A DNA stretch of 64,000 bases, from contig NZ_CP109190.1 in the NCBI RefSeq assembly GCF_041438805.1, positions 9,486,001 to 9,550,000 on the forward strand, given 5' to 3'. Below, in pieces: positions 9,426 to 18,042 of the stretch. The notes beneath the pieces are model-generated. The model ran no database searches. It worked only from the letters and a program-made list of their open reading frames with translations, and had not been told where the DNA came from. The stretch comes from Streptomyces sp. NBC_01707 (GTDB taxonomy: Bacteria; Actinomycetota; Actinomycetes; Streptomycetales; Streptomycetaceae). The translations under genes and the position numbers were made by a program. Within the stretch, counting starts at the first letter, position 1, and every line of letters starts with the position of its first letter.

Positions 9426-9438
9426 CGGAGGACCTCCG
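9426..9438 (-). promoter_or_regulatory. Shine-Dalgarno buried in a palindrome (CGGAGGTCCTCCG)
   Basis: The ribosome-binding GGAGG of the flavin reductase lies in a 13-nt palindrome that abuts the ATG. In RNA it can form a 5-bp hairpin with a 3-nt loop that would hide the SD, allowing translational tuning. This is structural inference only. Confidence 0.4.
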
Positions 9439-9551
9439 TGAAATTGGGGCTGGGCCCTGGTGCCTGGGGTGAAGCGTGCAACTCCGGCTGTTAATGTGAG
9501 GGAAATCTTGTCCTGCACCGGACGGCGCTGGGCGTTCACACGGTCGTCAAC

Positions 9552-12500
9552 TCATCGACGCAGTCGGTCGACCAGGCGTCTCAGCTCCGCGGACGGCAGC
9601 ACTCCGAGCTCCTTCATGACGCGCAGGTAGCCTCGGTACAAGTCGAGCAGTTCATCGTCCGAGCCGGCCGCTTCCGCAGCGCACAGGGCGAGCCGCCAGG
9701 CCTGTTCCCGGTAGGGATCGCTGTCCAGCACGACACGTGCGAGCCGACGGGCCTCCCGGACGTGGCCGAGGTGGAGCGCCACGGTCGCCGCGTCCACGCG
9801 GGCCTGCAGGAGGGCGGCCTCGAGTTCGGCGCGCCTGGTGTCGAGCCAGTATGTCGAGAGGGAGTCGAAGTAGCAGCCGCGTTCGGCGATGGCCAGGGCG
9901 CACTGAAGTGTGTCCCACCGGCGCTCGCCGTCCTGCCGTGCGGCTTCCGCCAGCAGCCGCTGCAGGGTCCCTGACGCGCTCACCACCGCGGACGGCGGCG
10001 TCAGCGTGTACACGTCACCATCCTGAAGGAGCGCCAGCCCGTCGGGGAGCACCTCGCGCAGCCGGTAGACGGCCTGCCGAAGGTAGCTGCGCCCCGTGGC
10101 GTCGCTCCGTCCAGGGAAGAGTGCCTTCAGAAGGGCCTGACGCCTGGCGCTCGCCGCAGGCCGGGACAGCAGGTAGGCGAGCAACTCGACGCTCTTGGCC
10201 AGACGCGGGTGGACCTCCCGTCCGTCGACGACCAGCCGCACCGGGCCGAGGTCCTCGAGCGTCAGTCGGGGTACGGCGCACTCGGTCACCGGTCTCGCGG
10301 TCGAGAGCGCGGCCAAGAGCTCGTGCCAGCGTGAGGAGTGCGTGGGTTCCGCGTCGGCTCGGCGCGCGGCGACGGAGGGCACGTCCTCCAGAGCCTGCAA
10401 CAGCAGATTGCGGTGGCCCTGGGCTGTCGCGACCTCCAGAGCCAGGTCGGCAGCGGCATCCGCGCCGTCCTCATCGCCGGTGCGCCACAACGACTCGCTC
10501 AAGTACACGGCCACCGTGGGAAGTTCCAGACATCTACCGCTCGTACGCATTGCGGAGACCGCGGTGGTGAGGTGGGGCACGGCGTCATGGTCGCGACCGG
10601 CCAACAGCAACATCAGGCCTCGCCAGACGCCCGCCAGTTCCGAGGTGAACGCATAGCGCGCACATCCTCTGCGCTCCGCCTCGGCGAGGGCTCGAGCCGC
10701 CCGCTGCACGTCGCGATCCAGGCGAAGGGCCAGTTTTGCCTCAAGGAGCAGACTGAGGATCTCGTAGACGCAGGAACCGGTCGATGCGATCCTCTCCCGC
10801 CCGGCCAGCAGCGCGGCCCACGCCTCGTCCCGGCGTCCGAGTTCCGCCATCAGTTCCGCGGCCTCGATCGCCACCAGCAAGACCGGCCGTGCTCCGTCTC
10901 CGACCGCCGCGTACGCCTGCTCGGCCTGGGATATGCGTCCCTCGGCGCGGAGGGCGGCGACCGTCCATGACACGCCCGTTGCTCTTCGCCATGGGCCGAA
11001 GGAGCCGTCCTGCAGTTCCCGCAGCCTCCCAGCCCTGTATGCGAGGGGCATCACCACAGCCTCAAGAGGTCCCGGGACACGGTCGAGAAGGTCGGGGGCG
11101 AGCTGGGGTGTGCCGTTGTCCGCCAGAGCCAGTAGAGCCGCGGCGATGTCGCGATGGCGCCCGGGAGACATGACGCGCAGGATCTCGCGCGCCCCGTCGA
11201 TCCTCCCCACGTGCCAGAAGCACCACACCAGCAGGGCCAAGTCCTCTGCGCCGCCCGGTTGTTCGGCGACCGCGCTCCACCACGCACGACCGTGGTGGTC
11301 GGCCAACTGGACGCCTCGCCAGCACTGTTCGAGCCCGAAGGCGACTCGGAGCACCGCCGTGGCCAGGGTCGGTGTGAGCGGTCGGGGCGCCGGGCGCAGG
11401 CGGTCGAGCCAGCTCTCGGCGGTCGCCAGGTCGAGTCGGCCCAGTACATCGGGCAAGGCACGTTCTGCGGCGTGCCGGGCGGTGTCGGTGTCGCCACTCA
11501 TGAGCAGCTCGGCCACGGCGTCCTCGTGGCGCCCCCTGGCCTGGAGCAACGTGGCATACGCCCCACGCAACGTACGCAGGCTGTTGTCGTCCATGCGTCC
11601 GATCTCGCGCAGGAGGCAGAGGCGGAATCGCGGCAGGGCGACCATACGGTTGCCGTCGGGGGACCAGACGAGCGGCAGCCGTCGGCCGCGGAGGGCGGCC
11701 ATCGTCCGGTCCGGCGATGCCAGTCCGAGGGCATTCGCCCGCTCGGCTGTCACGCCGTCATCGAGCAGGCTCGTGCGGACGAGCAGCGACGCCTCCGCGG
11801 GAGTGAGCTGGGCCAGCAGTTCGGCCGCGAGGCGCTCGTGCTGTACGGCGGAGGCGGCGGGGTCGACGGCCCACCAGTCGTACAAGATGCCGGTGACCCA
11901 ACCGCCCATCGCATCGACCAGTTGGCACGGGTCGTCGTCTCGGCCGATGCCCCGCAGCGCCTCGGCGGCCTCCGCCGCGTCGAAGGCCAGGTCCCTGTCC
12001 TCGAGGAAGGCGACGTGATGGACATCGCCGAGACCTCCGAGGCCTTTGGGCAGATCCACCCGGGTGACCAGTACCAGCCGCGACCCTTCCGGCAGACGCC
12101 CGACCAGTGCGGCCAGCAGCCCCGCCGAACCGGCGTCCCCGCCGATCGTCTCCACGCGGTCGAGCACCAGCACCAGTTCCGTGCCGGCGAGCATCCTGGC
12201 GAGCAGGGCGCCGACCTCCGACGCCGGAAGCTCTCGCGCCAGTGCGTCGGTCAGCGCGGTCGCCGCGGCCGGCACATGGGGCTGTACGGCTGCCCCGAGA
12301 AGGCGCGCCAGCGTCGGCCAGTCGGTGCCGGAATCATCGGCACCGGGATCGACGTCACCGGTCATCCCGGTGAGCGATACCCAGGCGACGGGGCTGGGCA
12401 ACTCCTGAGCGGCCTGGACTACGGCGGTCGTCTTGCCCGACCCCGCCGAAGCCGCCACGACGAGCACCGGGTACTGGTCCAGCGACTGATGGATTCTGCG

Positions 12501-12581
12501 GACCAGTCTCGGTCGGGGTATGACATGGCTGGGCAACCAGGGCACGACACCACCCGTTTCACCGGGATCACTGCTCCTCAT
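9552..12581 (-). CDS. Large ATPase regulator 3 with C-terminal SARP-like DNA-binding and BTAD domains
   Basis: A 1009-aa protein with the opposite domain order to a classic SARP. An N-terminal STAND ATPase (Walker A ASAGSGKT near residue 45-52, Walker B LVLVLDRVETIG) is followed by a helical middle. The C-terminus holds a winged-helix segment (HPRLAKSVELLAYLLSRPA, LRQAVYRLREVLPDG) and a bacterial transcriptional activation domain (CYFDSLSTYWLDTRRAELE, LDSDPYREQAWRLAL). It has no LuxR HTH. The ATG at 12581 follows GGGAGG. It starts 41 bp downstream of the hydroxyquinol dioxygenase stop on the same strand, suggesting co-transcription, and is a plausible pathway activator. Confidence 0.85.
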   Translation of the reverse strand: MRSSDPGETGGVVPWLPSHVIPRPRLVRRIHQSLDQYPVLVVAASAGSGKTTAVVQAAQELPSPVAWVSLTGMTGDVDPGADDSGTDWPTLARLLGAAVQPHVPAAATALTDALARELPASEVGALLARMLAGTELVLVLDRVETIGGDAGSAGLLAALVGRLPEGSRLVLVTRVDLPKGLGGLGDVHHVAFLEDRDLAFDAAEAAEALRGIGRDDDPCQLVDAMGGWVTGILYDWWAVDPAASAVQHERLAAELLAQLTPAEASLLVRTSLLDDGVTAERANALGLASPDRTMAALRGRRLPLVWSPDGNRMVALPRFRLCLLREIGRMDDNSLRTLRGAYATLLQARGRHEDAVAELLMSGDTDTARHAAERALPDVLGRLDLATAESWLDRLRPAPRPLTPTLATAVLRVAFGLEQCWRGVQLADHHGRAWWSAVAEQPGGAEDLALLVWCFWHVGRIDGAREILRVMSPGRHRDIAAALLALADNGTPQLAPDLLDRVPGPLEAVVMPLAYRAGRLRELQDGSFGPWRRATGVSWTVAALRAEGRISQAEQAYAAVGDGARPVLLVAIEAAELMAELGRRDEAWAALLAGRERIASTGSCVYEILSLLLEAKLALRLDRDVQRAARALAEAERRGCARYAFTSELAGVWRGLMLLLAGRDHDAVPHLTTAVSAMRTSGRCLELPTVAVYLSESLWRTGDEDGADAAADLALEVATAQGHRNLLLQALEDVPSVAARRADAEPTHSSRWHELLAALSTARPVTECAVPRLTLEDLGPVRLVVDGREVHPRLAKSVELLAYLLSRPAASARRQALLKALFPGRSDATGRSYLRQAVYRLREVLPDGLALLQDGDVYTLTPPSAVVSASGTLQRLLAEAARQDGERRWDTLQCALAIAERGCYFDSLSTYWLDTRRAELEAALLQARVDAATVALHLGHVREARRLARVVLDSDPYREQAWRLALCAAEAAGSDDELLDLYRGYLRVMKELGVLPSAELRRLVDRLRR

Positions 12582-12622
12582 GGATGACCGCCTCCCGACG
12601 GTGTGTGCGCCGGCCGTCGAGT

Positions 12623-13492
12623 TCAGTCCGCGGGCCGGGGTTCGAGGACGAAGGTGTGACGCAGCACGGTGTACGGCTCGTCTGTCAGCCCACGGCGGGG
12701 CCCGGCGTCAGCCTCGAACGTTTCAAATGACTCGACGAGCGAATCCTTGACCCCGAACACCGGATCCGCGTCCAGGTGCGGGTCGTCCGACGGGAACAGC
12801 ATGGTGGTCACACGCTGGAATCCCGGAGCCTCGATCAGCAGGTGCACGTGGGCGGGACGCATGAGCGACCTGTTGGTAGCGCTCATGAGTTCGCCGACCG
12901 GGCCGTCACCGGGTATCGGGTAGCTGGACGGGCGAATGGAGCGGAAACTGAAGTTTCCCGTCTCGTCGGTCCAAAACAGCGCGCGCATGGCCGGGTCGAC
13001 CCGGTCGGGTACGTCCACGTCGTAATGGCCCTCCGCGTCACTGTGCCAGACGTCCACCGCCGCGCCGGCCACCGGCGCTCCCTCACGGTTCACGACCCGT
13101 CCCTCGAAGAACAGCGAGGTGCCGGGCAGACCACCGGAGATGTCGGCGCCATCGAGGTGCTGCGGCCTGTCGCCCCTGAAGAAGGGGCCCAGGACGCTGT
13201 TCTGCGTGGCTTCGGCGGGGCGTTGATTGCTCAGGGCATCGACCAGAATGGTGACGCCCAGCACGTCGGACAGCAGGATGAATTCCTGGCGCGTCGGCGT
13301 GCACGTCTGCCCGGTGCGAGTCAGGAAGTCCACTCCCCGGGCCCACTCCTCCTCCGTCAGTTGCACCTCACGGACGAATGCATGGACGTGCCGCACCAAC
13401 GATTCCGCGATCTCGGCGACGCGGGAGTCCTTGGTGTCCCGCATGGTCGAGATCACAGCCTCGGTGATGGTGTCGATGGTCAGATCACGCAT
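12623..13492 (-). CDS. Hydroxyquinol 1,2-dioxygenase (intradiol) 1
   Basis: A 289-aa non-heme Fe(III) intradiol dioxygenase that opens hydroxyquinol (1,2,4-benzenetriol) to maleylacetate (as 3-hydroxymuconate). The N-terminal helical domain (SLVRHVHAFVREVQLTEEEW) and NSVLGPFFRGD are family signatures. The four iron ligands are visible: Tyr in AEGHYDVD, Tyr in SSYPIPGDGPVG, and both His in RPAHVHLLIEAPG. The ATG at 13492 has AGGAG 6 nt upstream; the longer open frame is spurious. It is directly downstream of maleylacetate reductase (71-bp gap), the enzyme for the next step. Confidence 0.93.
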   Translation of the reverse strand: MRDLTIDTITEAVISTMRDTKDSRVAEIAESLVRHVHAFVREVQLTEEEWARGVDFLTRTGQTCTPTRQEFILLSDVLGVTILVDALSNQRPAEATQNSVLGPFFRGDRPQHLDGADISGGLPGTSLFFEGRVVNREGAPVAGAAVDVWHSDAEGHYDVDVPDRVDPAMRALFWTDETGNFSFRSIRPSSYPIPGDGPVGELMSATNRSLMRPAHVHLLIEAPGFQRVTTMLFPSDDPHLDADPVFGVKDSLVESFETFEADAGPRRGLTDEPYTVLRHTFVLEPRPAD

Positions 13493-13563
13493 GGTGCGCT
13501 CCTGTGGTGGTTGCGTGGTCGATGATGGAGTGGGAATGGGGATGTTCGTTGCCGCGTGAACAT

Positions 13564-14619
13564 CTATTGCGTTTCCCCGGCCCAGGCGCGGGTCAGGAGG
13601 GCGCGGACAGCGGTCCGATCCACTGGTCGCGGATTCCAGTAGCCGTCCCTCACGATGAGTTCGGCTGCCTGATCGATCCCCGATTCCGGCATGCCGAGGT
13701 CCCGCAGTGCCCTGGGCGCGCCGAGCCGCCCTGCGAAGTCGAAGAGACCGCTCGCGGCGTCGGCCCCCGGCAGCGCCTGCGCGATGCGTGCCATCGCCTC
13801 GGGGGCCGCCGGCCCGTTGTAGGCGACCACGTGCGGCAGGACGACCGCGTGGGTTTCGGCGTGCGGAAGGCCGAACGTGCCGCCCAGCACGTGGCACACC
13901 TTGTGGTGCAGGGCCATGCCCACCGTGCCGAGACACGTGCCCGCCAGCCACGCACCGTACAACGCATCCGCCCGCGCCTCGCCGTCGTCCGGACGCCGCG
14001 CGATGACCGGAAGGGACCGGGTGAGGGAATCGAGCGCCTCACCGGCCATCAGGAAGGCGACCGGGTCCCGGTCCTGTGCGTAGAGGGCCTCCACGGCGTG
14101 CGCCATCGCGTTGATGCCGCTGACCACCGATATCGCCGCCGGAAACGTGAGCGTCAGGTCGACGTCGTACACCACCGTCTTGAGCAGCACTTCGGGCAGC
14201 CGCCTGGTCGTCTTCCTGCGGCCTTCGGTCTCTCCGAGAATCGGCGTCATCTCCGAGCCGGCGTAGGTGGTGGGCAGCGCCAGCTGCGGAAGACCGGTCC
14301 GCACGGCGATCGCCTTGCCGAGGCCGATGGTCGATCCACCGCCGATGGCGAGTACGCAGTCCGCTCCCACGGATCTGGCGTACGCGAGCGCCTTCTGCGT
14401 GACGTCGACAGGGGTGTGCGGGGCCGCTTCGGCGAACGTTCCCACGGCTGCCGCACCCAGCAGGTCGCGCATCTTTGCTGCCTGGTCCGCTTGACCAGGT
14501 GTGCACAGGAGGAGCACTCGACGGCTTCCGAGAGCCTCGGCCTCTTCGGGGATACGGCTGCGCGTACCGCTGCCGAAGACCACCTTGGTGATCTGTCCCC
14601 GGTGCACGAATGTCTTCAT
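13564..14619 (-). CDS. Maleylacetate reductase
   Basis: A 351-aa member of the iron-containing alcohol dehydrogenase superfamily, maleylacetate reductase branch, which reduces maleylacetate to 3-oxoadipate with NAD(P)H. Recognisable segments are the N-terminal VHRGQITKVVFGSGT, the nucleotide-binding AIGGGSTIGLGKAIA, TYAGSEMTPILG and KVCHVLGGTFGLPHAETHAVVLPHV. The ATG at 14619 follows GAGGAAA. It is the first gene of the minus-strand catabolic series and is divergent from the 3-oxoadipate CoA-transferase genes, which use its product. Confidence 0.93.
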   Translation of the reverse strand: MKTFVHRGQITKVVFGSGTRSRIPEEAEALGSRRVLLLCTPGQADQAAKMRDLLGAAAVGTFAEAAPHTPVDVTQKALAYARSVGADCVLAIGGGSTIGLGKAIAVRTGLPQLALPTTYAGSEMTPILGETEGRRKTTRRLPEVLLKTVVYDVDLTLTFPAAISVVSGINAMAHAVEALYAQDRDPVAFLMAGEALDSLTRSLPVIARRPDDGEARADALYGAWLAGTCLGTVGMALHHKVCHVLGGTFGLPHAETHAVVLPHVVAYNGPAAPEAMARIAQALPGADAASGLFDFAGRLGAPRALRDLGMPESGIDQAAELIVRDGYWNPRPVDRTAVRALLTRAWAGETQ

Positions 14620-15003
14620 GAGAATTTCCTCGGTCCTGCAGCTCCTCTGTTCATGGAGGAAAGCGTCGGCACTCGAATGAGGTGCGTCAACAAAATCCGT
14701 GAGTGATAACGGGAATCGGCGTGGAAATACCTTGTCCGCGCGACGCGCACCGGCAGAGCGGCGTGAGGATCGCGTGCGATATCACTCATCTGCGGGATGC
14801 CGCCGGATGCCCAGGCGTTGGACCGTGGGGACAGGTATGCGTCAGGTGACAAGCGGATGAGGCGGGCATGTCGGCAGCGGAGCCGCTCCCGCAATTCCAG
14901 CAACGCCCACAAAAACATTGCGGAGTCAGGCCGAATTCTTGATATTGCGTCACGGAAACAGCGTCCGATGGGTCCGCATGGGTGAGAGGCAGAGTAAAGA
15001 GAG
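14620..15003. promoter_or_regulatory. Divergent promoter region with a spaced inverted repeat
   Basis: This 384-bp gap separates the maleylacetate reductase and CoA-transferase operons. It holds two related half-sites in opposite orientation: GAGTGATA at 14701-14708 and TATCACTC at 14780-14787. Extended, the pair reads GTGAGTGATAACG and ATGAGTGATATCG (second in reverse complement). They are candidate binding sites for one of the island's regulators; the pairing is inference. I see no gene here. Confidence 0.45.
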
Positions 15004-15786
15004 ATGGACAAAGTGGTCGCCACGGCCTTGGAGGCGGTGTCGGATGTGTCGGAGGGTGCGTCGTTGGCGGTGGGCGGGTTCGGGTTGAGTGGTGTGCCGA
15101 ACGTGTTGATCCAGGCGCTGTTCGAGCGGGGGGTGTCGGGGCTGTCGGTCGTCTCGAACAACTGCGGGGCGATGGAGTCGGGCCTGGCGGTGCTGCTTGC
15201 GGTGGGCCGGATCGGGCGGGTGACGGGCTCGTATGTCGGGGCGAACAAGGAGTTCGCGCGGCAGTATCTGGCCGGGGAGCTGGAGGTGGAGATGATCCCC
15301 CAGGGCACGCTGGCCGAGCGGCTGCGGGCCGGCGGTGCGGGTATTCCCGCCTTCTACACCCCGGCCGGGGTGGGCACGCAGGTCGCGGAAGGCGGGCTGC
15401 CTTGGCGGTATGACGGCTCGGGCGGGGTGGCGTTGGCCTCGCCGGCCAAGGAAGTGCGGACCTTCGACGGGGTCGCGTATGTGCTGGAGTACGCAATCCG
15501 GACCGACTTCGCGCTGGTAAGGGCGGCGAAGGGGGACCGGCACGGCAACTTGGTGTTCGGTAAGTCGGCCCGCAACTTCAACCCGTTGGCCGCGATGGCG
15601 GGAAGGGTGACGGTCGCTGAGGTGGAGGAGCTGGTGGAACCGGGCGCGATCGATCCGGATGCGGTGCATCTGCCGGGGATCTTCGTGCAGCGGGTGGTGG
15701 CCCTCACGCCGGAACAGGCGGCGGACAAGAAGATCGAGCAGCGCACGGTGTCCGTGCCTGCGGCGCGAGGACCGGTGAGCATCTGA
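15004..15786 (+). CDS. pcaI: 3-oxoadipate CoA-transferase, alpha subunit
   Basis: A 260-aa class I CoA-transferase subunit [44 protein letters not shown] and the [23 protein letters not shown] segment mark the family. With the beta subunit it transfers CoA from succinyl-CoA to 3-oxoadipate, the product of maleylacetate reductase. The 3-oxoadipate assignment rests on context; other 3-oxoacid CoA-transferases look alike. The ATG at 15004 has only AGAG nearby. Its stop overlaps the next start (TGATG). Confidence 0.88.
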   Translation: MDKVVATALEAVSDVSEGASLAVGGFGLSGVPNVLIQALFERGVSGLSVVSNNCGAMESGLAVLLAVGRIGRVTGSYVGANKEFARQYLAGELEVEMIPQGTLAERLRAGGAGIPAFYTPAGVGTQVAEGGLPWRYDGSGGVALASPAKEVRTFDGVAYVLEYAIRTDFALVRAAKGDRHGNLVFGKSARNFNPLAAMAGRVTVAEVEELVEPGAIDPDAVHLPGIFVQRVVALTPEQAADKKIEQRTVSVPAARGPVSI

Positions 15787-16430
15787 TGGCCTGGAGTCGT
15801 GCAGAGATGGCCGCCCGGGCAGCGCGGGAGCTGGAGGACGGCCAGTACGTCAATCTCGGCATCGGGCTGCCGACACTGATCCCCAACCATCTGCCCGAGG
15901 ACGTGGAAGTGGTCCTGGAGTCGGAGAACGGGATCCTGGGCACCGGCCCGTATCCCACCGAGGATCAGGTCGACCCCGACCTGATCAACGCGGGTAAGGA
16001 GACCGTGACGGTGCTGCCCGGCGCCTCGTTCTTCGACTCGGCGCTTTCCTTCTCGATGATCCGCGGCGACCACATCGACGTGGCGGTGCTGGGTGCGATG
16101 CAGGTCTCCGAGCAGGGGGACCTGGCGAACTGGGCGATCCCCGGGAAGATGGTCACGGGGATCGGCGGTGCCATGGACCTGGTGCACGGCGCCCGTACGG
16201 TTATCGTCGTGATGACGCACACCGCCAAGGACGGCTCACCGAAGATCCTCACCGAGTGCTTGCTACCGCTGACCGGGAAGCGTTGCGTGAACCGGATCAT
16301 CACCGACCTCGGCGTCCTCGACATCACCGACGGGGGCCTGGTGCTGGTCGAGTGCGCACCGGGCGTCGGCGTCGAGGAGATCATCACCAAGACCGACGCC
16401 GGGCTGACCGTCGCAAAGGGCCTGAAGTGA
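15786..16430 (+). CDS. pcaJ: 3-oxoadipate CoA-transferase, beta subunit
   Basis: A 214-aa class I CoA-transferase subunit B. It contains the catalytic-glutamate motif ([10 protein letters not shown], near residue 45-50), the [14 protein letters not shown] opening and [16 protein letters not shown]. Its ATG overlaps the alpha-subunit stop by one base, so the two are translationally coupled and form one enzyme. A thiolase remnant begins at 16427, overlapping this gene's end, which shows that the operon once carried the next pathway enzyme as well. Confidence 0.9.
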   Translation: MAWSRAEMAARAARELEDGQYVNLGIGLPTLIPNHLPEDVEVVLESENGILGTGPYPTEDQVDPDLINAGKETVTVLPGASFFDSALSFSMIRGDHIDVAVLGAMQVSEQGDLANWAIPGKMVTGIGGAMDLVHGARTVIVVMTHTAKDGSPKILTECLLPLTGKRCVNRIITDLGVLDITDGGLVLVECAPGVGVEEIITKTDAGLTVAKGLK

Positions 16431-16680
16431 CGAACGCGTACGTCGTCGGCGCCGTGCGCACGCCGATCGGGTGCCGCAACGGCGGCCCGGCCCCGGTACG
16501 CCCCGACGCCCCCGCCGCACACACCATCCGCGAACTCCGAGCCCGAAGCCCCGGTTGGACCCAGCACGCATCGCGGACGTGTACGTCAAGAGGGCCGACG
16601 GCGCCGGCGAGAAGAGCCGCAACGCCGGCCGCACGGCGGCGCCGCCGGCCGGTCTGCCCACCTCCGACCGGCAGCAGCTG
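16427..16680 (+). pseudogene. pcaF: Broken 3-oxoadipyl-CoA thiolase
   Basis: From the GTG at 16427 the frame reads [23 protein letters not shown] and AAHTIREL, the N-terminus of beta-ketoadipyl-CoA thiolase. After about 40 codons the reading must shift to see DPARIADVYV, GAGEKSRNAGR and AGLPTS. The active-site CxS region and everything after it are missing. The gene is therefore both frameshifted and truncated, and the last step of the pathway must be supplied by another locus if the pathway works. Confidence 0.85.
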
Positions 16681-16726
16681 AGCCCCAGCTACACAGGAGG
16701 GCTGGGCTGGGCGTCCGCCGCAACGC

Positions 16727-17035
16727 TTGGTGCGGCTCTCCCCTAGTGCGGCCCCGGTCTTCTGCAGCGGCCAGGGCGTCCTGTCGGCGCATGTTCATTT
16801 TTCCGCGCCGGACCGGCCCCGACGATCAGGGCTTGCGTCACGTCCACGACGCCGGGTGACGCTCGCCGTCGTAGCCGTCATTGCGCTGGTCGTGGCCGTC
16901 TACGTCGGCCTCGCCGGACTTCTGCTGGCCCGGTCCGTGGAAGCACCGGGTCATCGGAACGGGGACTCTCAGCCCTCACAGATCGGTACTTGGCGATCTC
17001 TCGTCAGCCGATCTCTCTCGTATAGGACGTCCTGA
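16727..17035 (+). CDS. Putative single-helix membrane protein, unassigned
   Basis: A 102-aa open frame with one convincing transmembrane helix (TLAVVAVIALVVAVYVGLAGLLLA) after a basic stretch RPRRR. I do not recognise a family. It lies between the broken thiolase and an IS5-type remnant and could itself be a fragment; the last residues run into the IS debris. No good SD precedes the start. Confidence 0.25.
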   Translation: MVRLSPSAAPVFCSGQGVLSAHVHFSAPDRPRRSGLASRPRRRVTLAVVAVIALVVAVYVGLAGLLLARSVEAPGHRNGDSQPSQIGTWRSLVSRSLSYRTS

Positions 17036-17074
17036 CACAGGCGTTGGACCGGATGTCCTGACACAGGCGTTGGA
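17029..17074 (+). repeat. 25-bp-period tandem duplication at IS remnant end
   Basis: The 21-mer beginning GTCCTGACACAGG occurs at 17029-17049 and again at 17054-17074. The duplicated unit covers the last codons (THRHVQRLC) and outer end of the adjacent transposase remnant, extending its frame past the normal stop. Confidence 0.7.
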
Positions 17075-17240
17075 CGTGTCGGTGGGTGATGAGGCGGGTG
17101 GCGAGGCCGAGGAACACCTGGCGGATGCGTCGCGTCGTCCCGTCGGACGCGGACGCGGACGCGGATGCGTCGGAATCGGTGGAACCGAGCGACGGCGCGC
17201 TCAACGACCCAGTGGTGAACCCGAGGTCGCATGCGTGCGG
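17060..17240 (-). mobile_element. IS5-family transposase C-terminal remnant
   Basis: The minus strand encodes WVVERAVARFHRFRRIR in one frame, then VFLGLATRLITHRHVQRLC in another. These match the end of an IS5-group DDE transposase (WVVERT-AWLH-FRRLR ... THRHVQRLC). The frame change coincides with a GGACGC hexanucleotide run (about 17147-17170) that replaced normal sequence. A better-preserved copy of the same C-terminus lies at 54836-54966 in the opposite orientation. Confidence 0.7.
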
Positions 17241-17292
17241 CACTCACGGCGGGCGATCACGGAAGTGCTGCAACTTCACATCGCGGCTCGGG

Positions 17293-18042
17293 CTACTTGG
17301 CGGAGGCTTCGAGCCAGGCAGCGAGGGTGATTTCGCCACGGGGGGAGTCCCCGTCGGGGATGAGGGATCGCTCGCTCACGTGGGCTCCGTAGTACGGAGC
17401 GGCCGGGTCTGCGACGACCTTTCGGTGGTCGTTGCGGCTCTGAAGGGCTCGGCCGATGATCTCGTCGAAGCGGCCGATCTCGGGTCCGGCGATGTCGACG
17501 ATGCCGTTCACAGGAGCGCCGACTGCCGCCCGTGCGACGGCGGCCGCGACGTCGTCGGCAGCGACCGGCTGGAACGACACGGGCGGGAGCGTGACGGTGT
17601 CTCCGTCGGTCGCGGTGTCGGCGATGCCACCGAGGAACTCGAAAAATTGCGTCGCATGGACAATGGAGTACGGAAGTCCCGAGTCCCGGATCAGCTGTTC
17701 CTGCGCGGCTTTGGCCTTGAAATAGCCTCCGTCCGAAGGGCGCTCGACACCGACGATGGAGAGGGCGACGTGATGGTTGACGCCCGTTTCCTTCTCCGCG
17801 GCGATCAGGTGCGCCGTCGATGTGGTGAAGAAGTCCATGACTGCCTGGTCTTCGTACGACGGTGAATTCGTCACGTCGACCACCACGTCCGCGCCGTGCA
17901 GCGCTTCGGACAGGCCTTCGCCGGTAATGGTGTTGACGCCGGTGTTCGGAGACGCGGCTACCGCATCGTGGCCGTGCGCTTTGAGCTTGACGATCACCTT
18001 CGAGCCGATGAGTCCGGTCCCGCCGATAACTACGATCTTCAT
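17293..18042 (-). CDS. NmrA-like NAD(P)-binding protein (atypical SDR)
   Basis: A 249-aa Rossmann-fold protein starting with the dinucleotide-binding motif IVVIGGTGLIGSKVI. HVALSIVGVERP and YSIVHATQFFEF follow, as in NmrA/SDR_a family proteins that act as redox-sensing or quinone-reducing enzymes. The ATG at 18042 begins exactly at the fold's first strand; upstream codons in the open frame are not conserved. It is convergent with the transposase remnant at 17240 and has no operon partner. Confidence 0.85.
   Translation of the reverse strand: MKIVVIGGTGLIGSKVIVKLKAHGHDAVAASPNTGVNTITGEGLSEALHGADVVVDVTNSPSYEDQAVMDFFTTSTAHLIAAEKETGVNHHVALSIVGVERPSDGGYFKAKAAQEQLIRDSGLPYSIVHATQFFEFLGGIADTATDGDTVTLPPVSFQPVAADDVAAAVARAAVGAPVNGIVDIAGPEIGRFDEIIGRALQSRNDHRKVVADPAAPYYGAHVSERSLIPDGDSPRGEITLAAWLEASAK

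Noticed and set aside
14616..15308. Long minus-strand open frame opposite the pcaI start
   Set aside because: It is antisense to a clearly conserved CoA-transferase and its translation is Pro/Arg/Thr-rich with no family motif.
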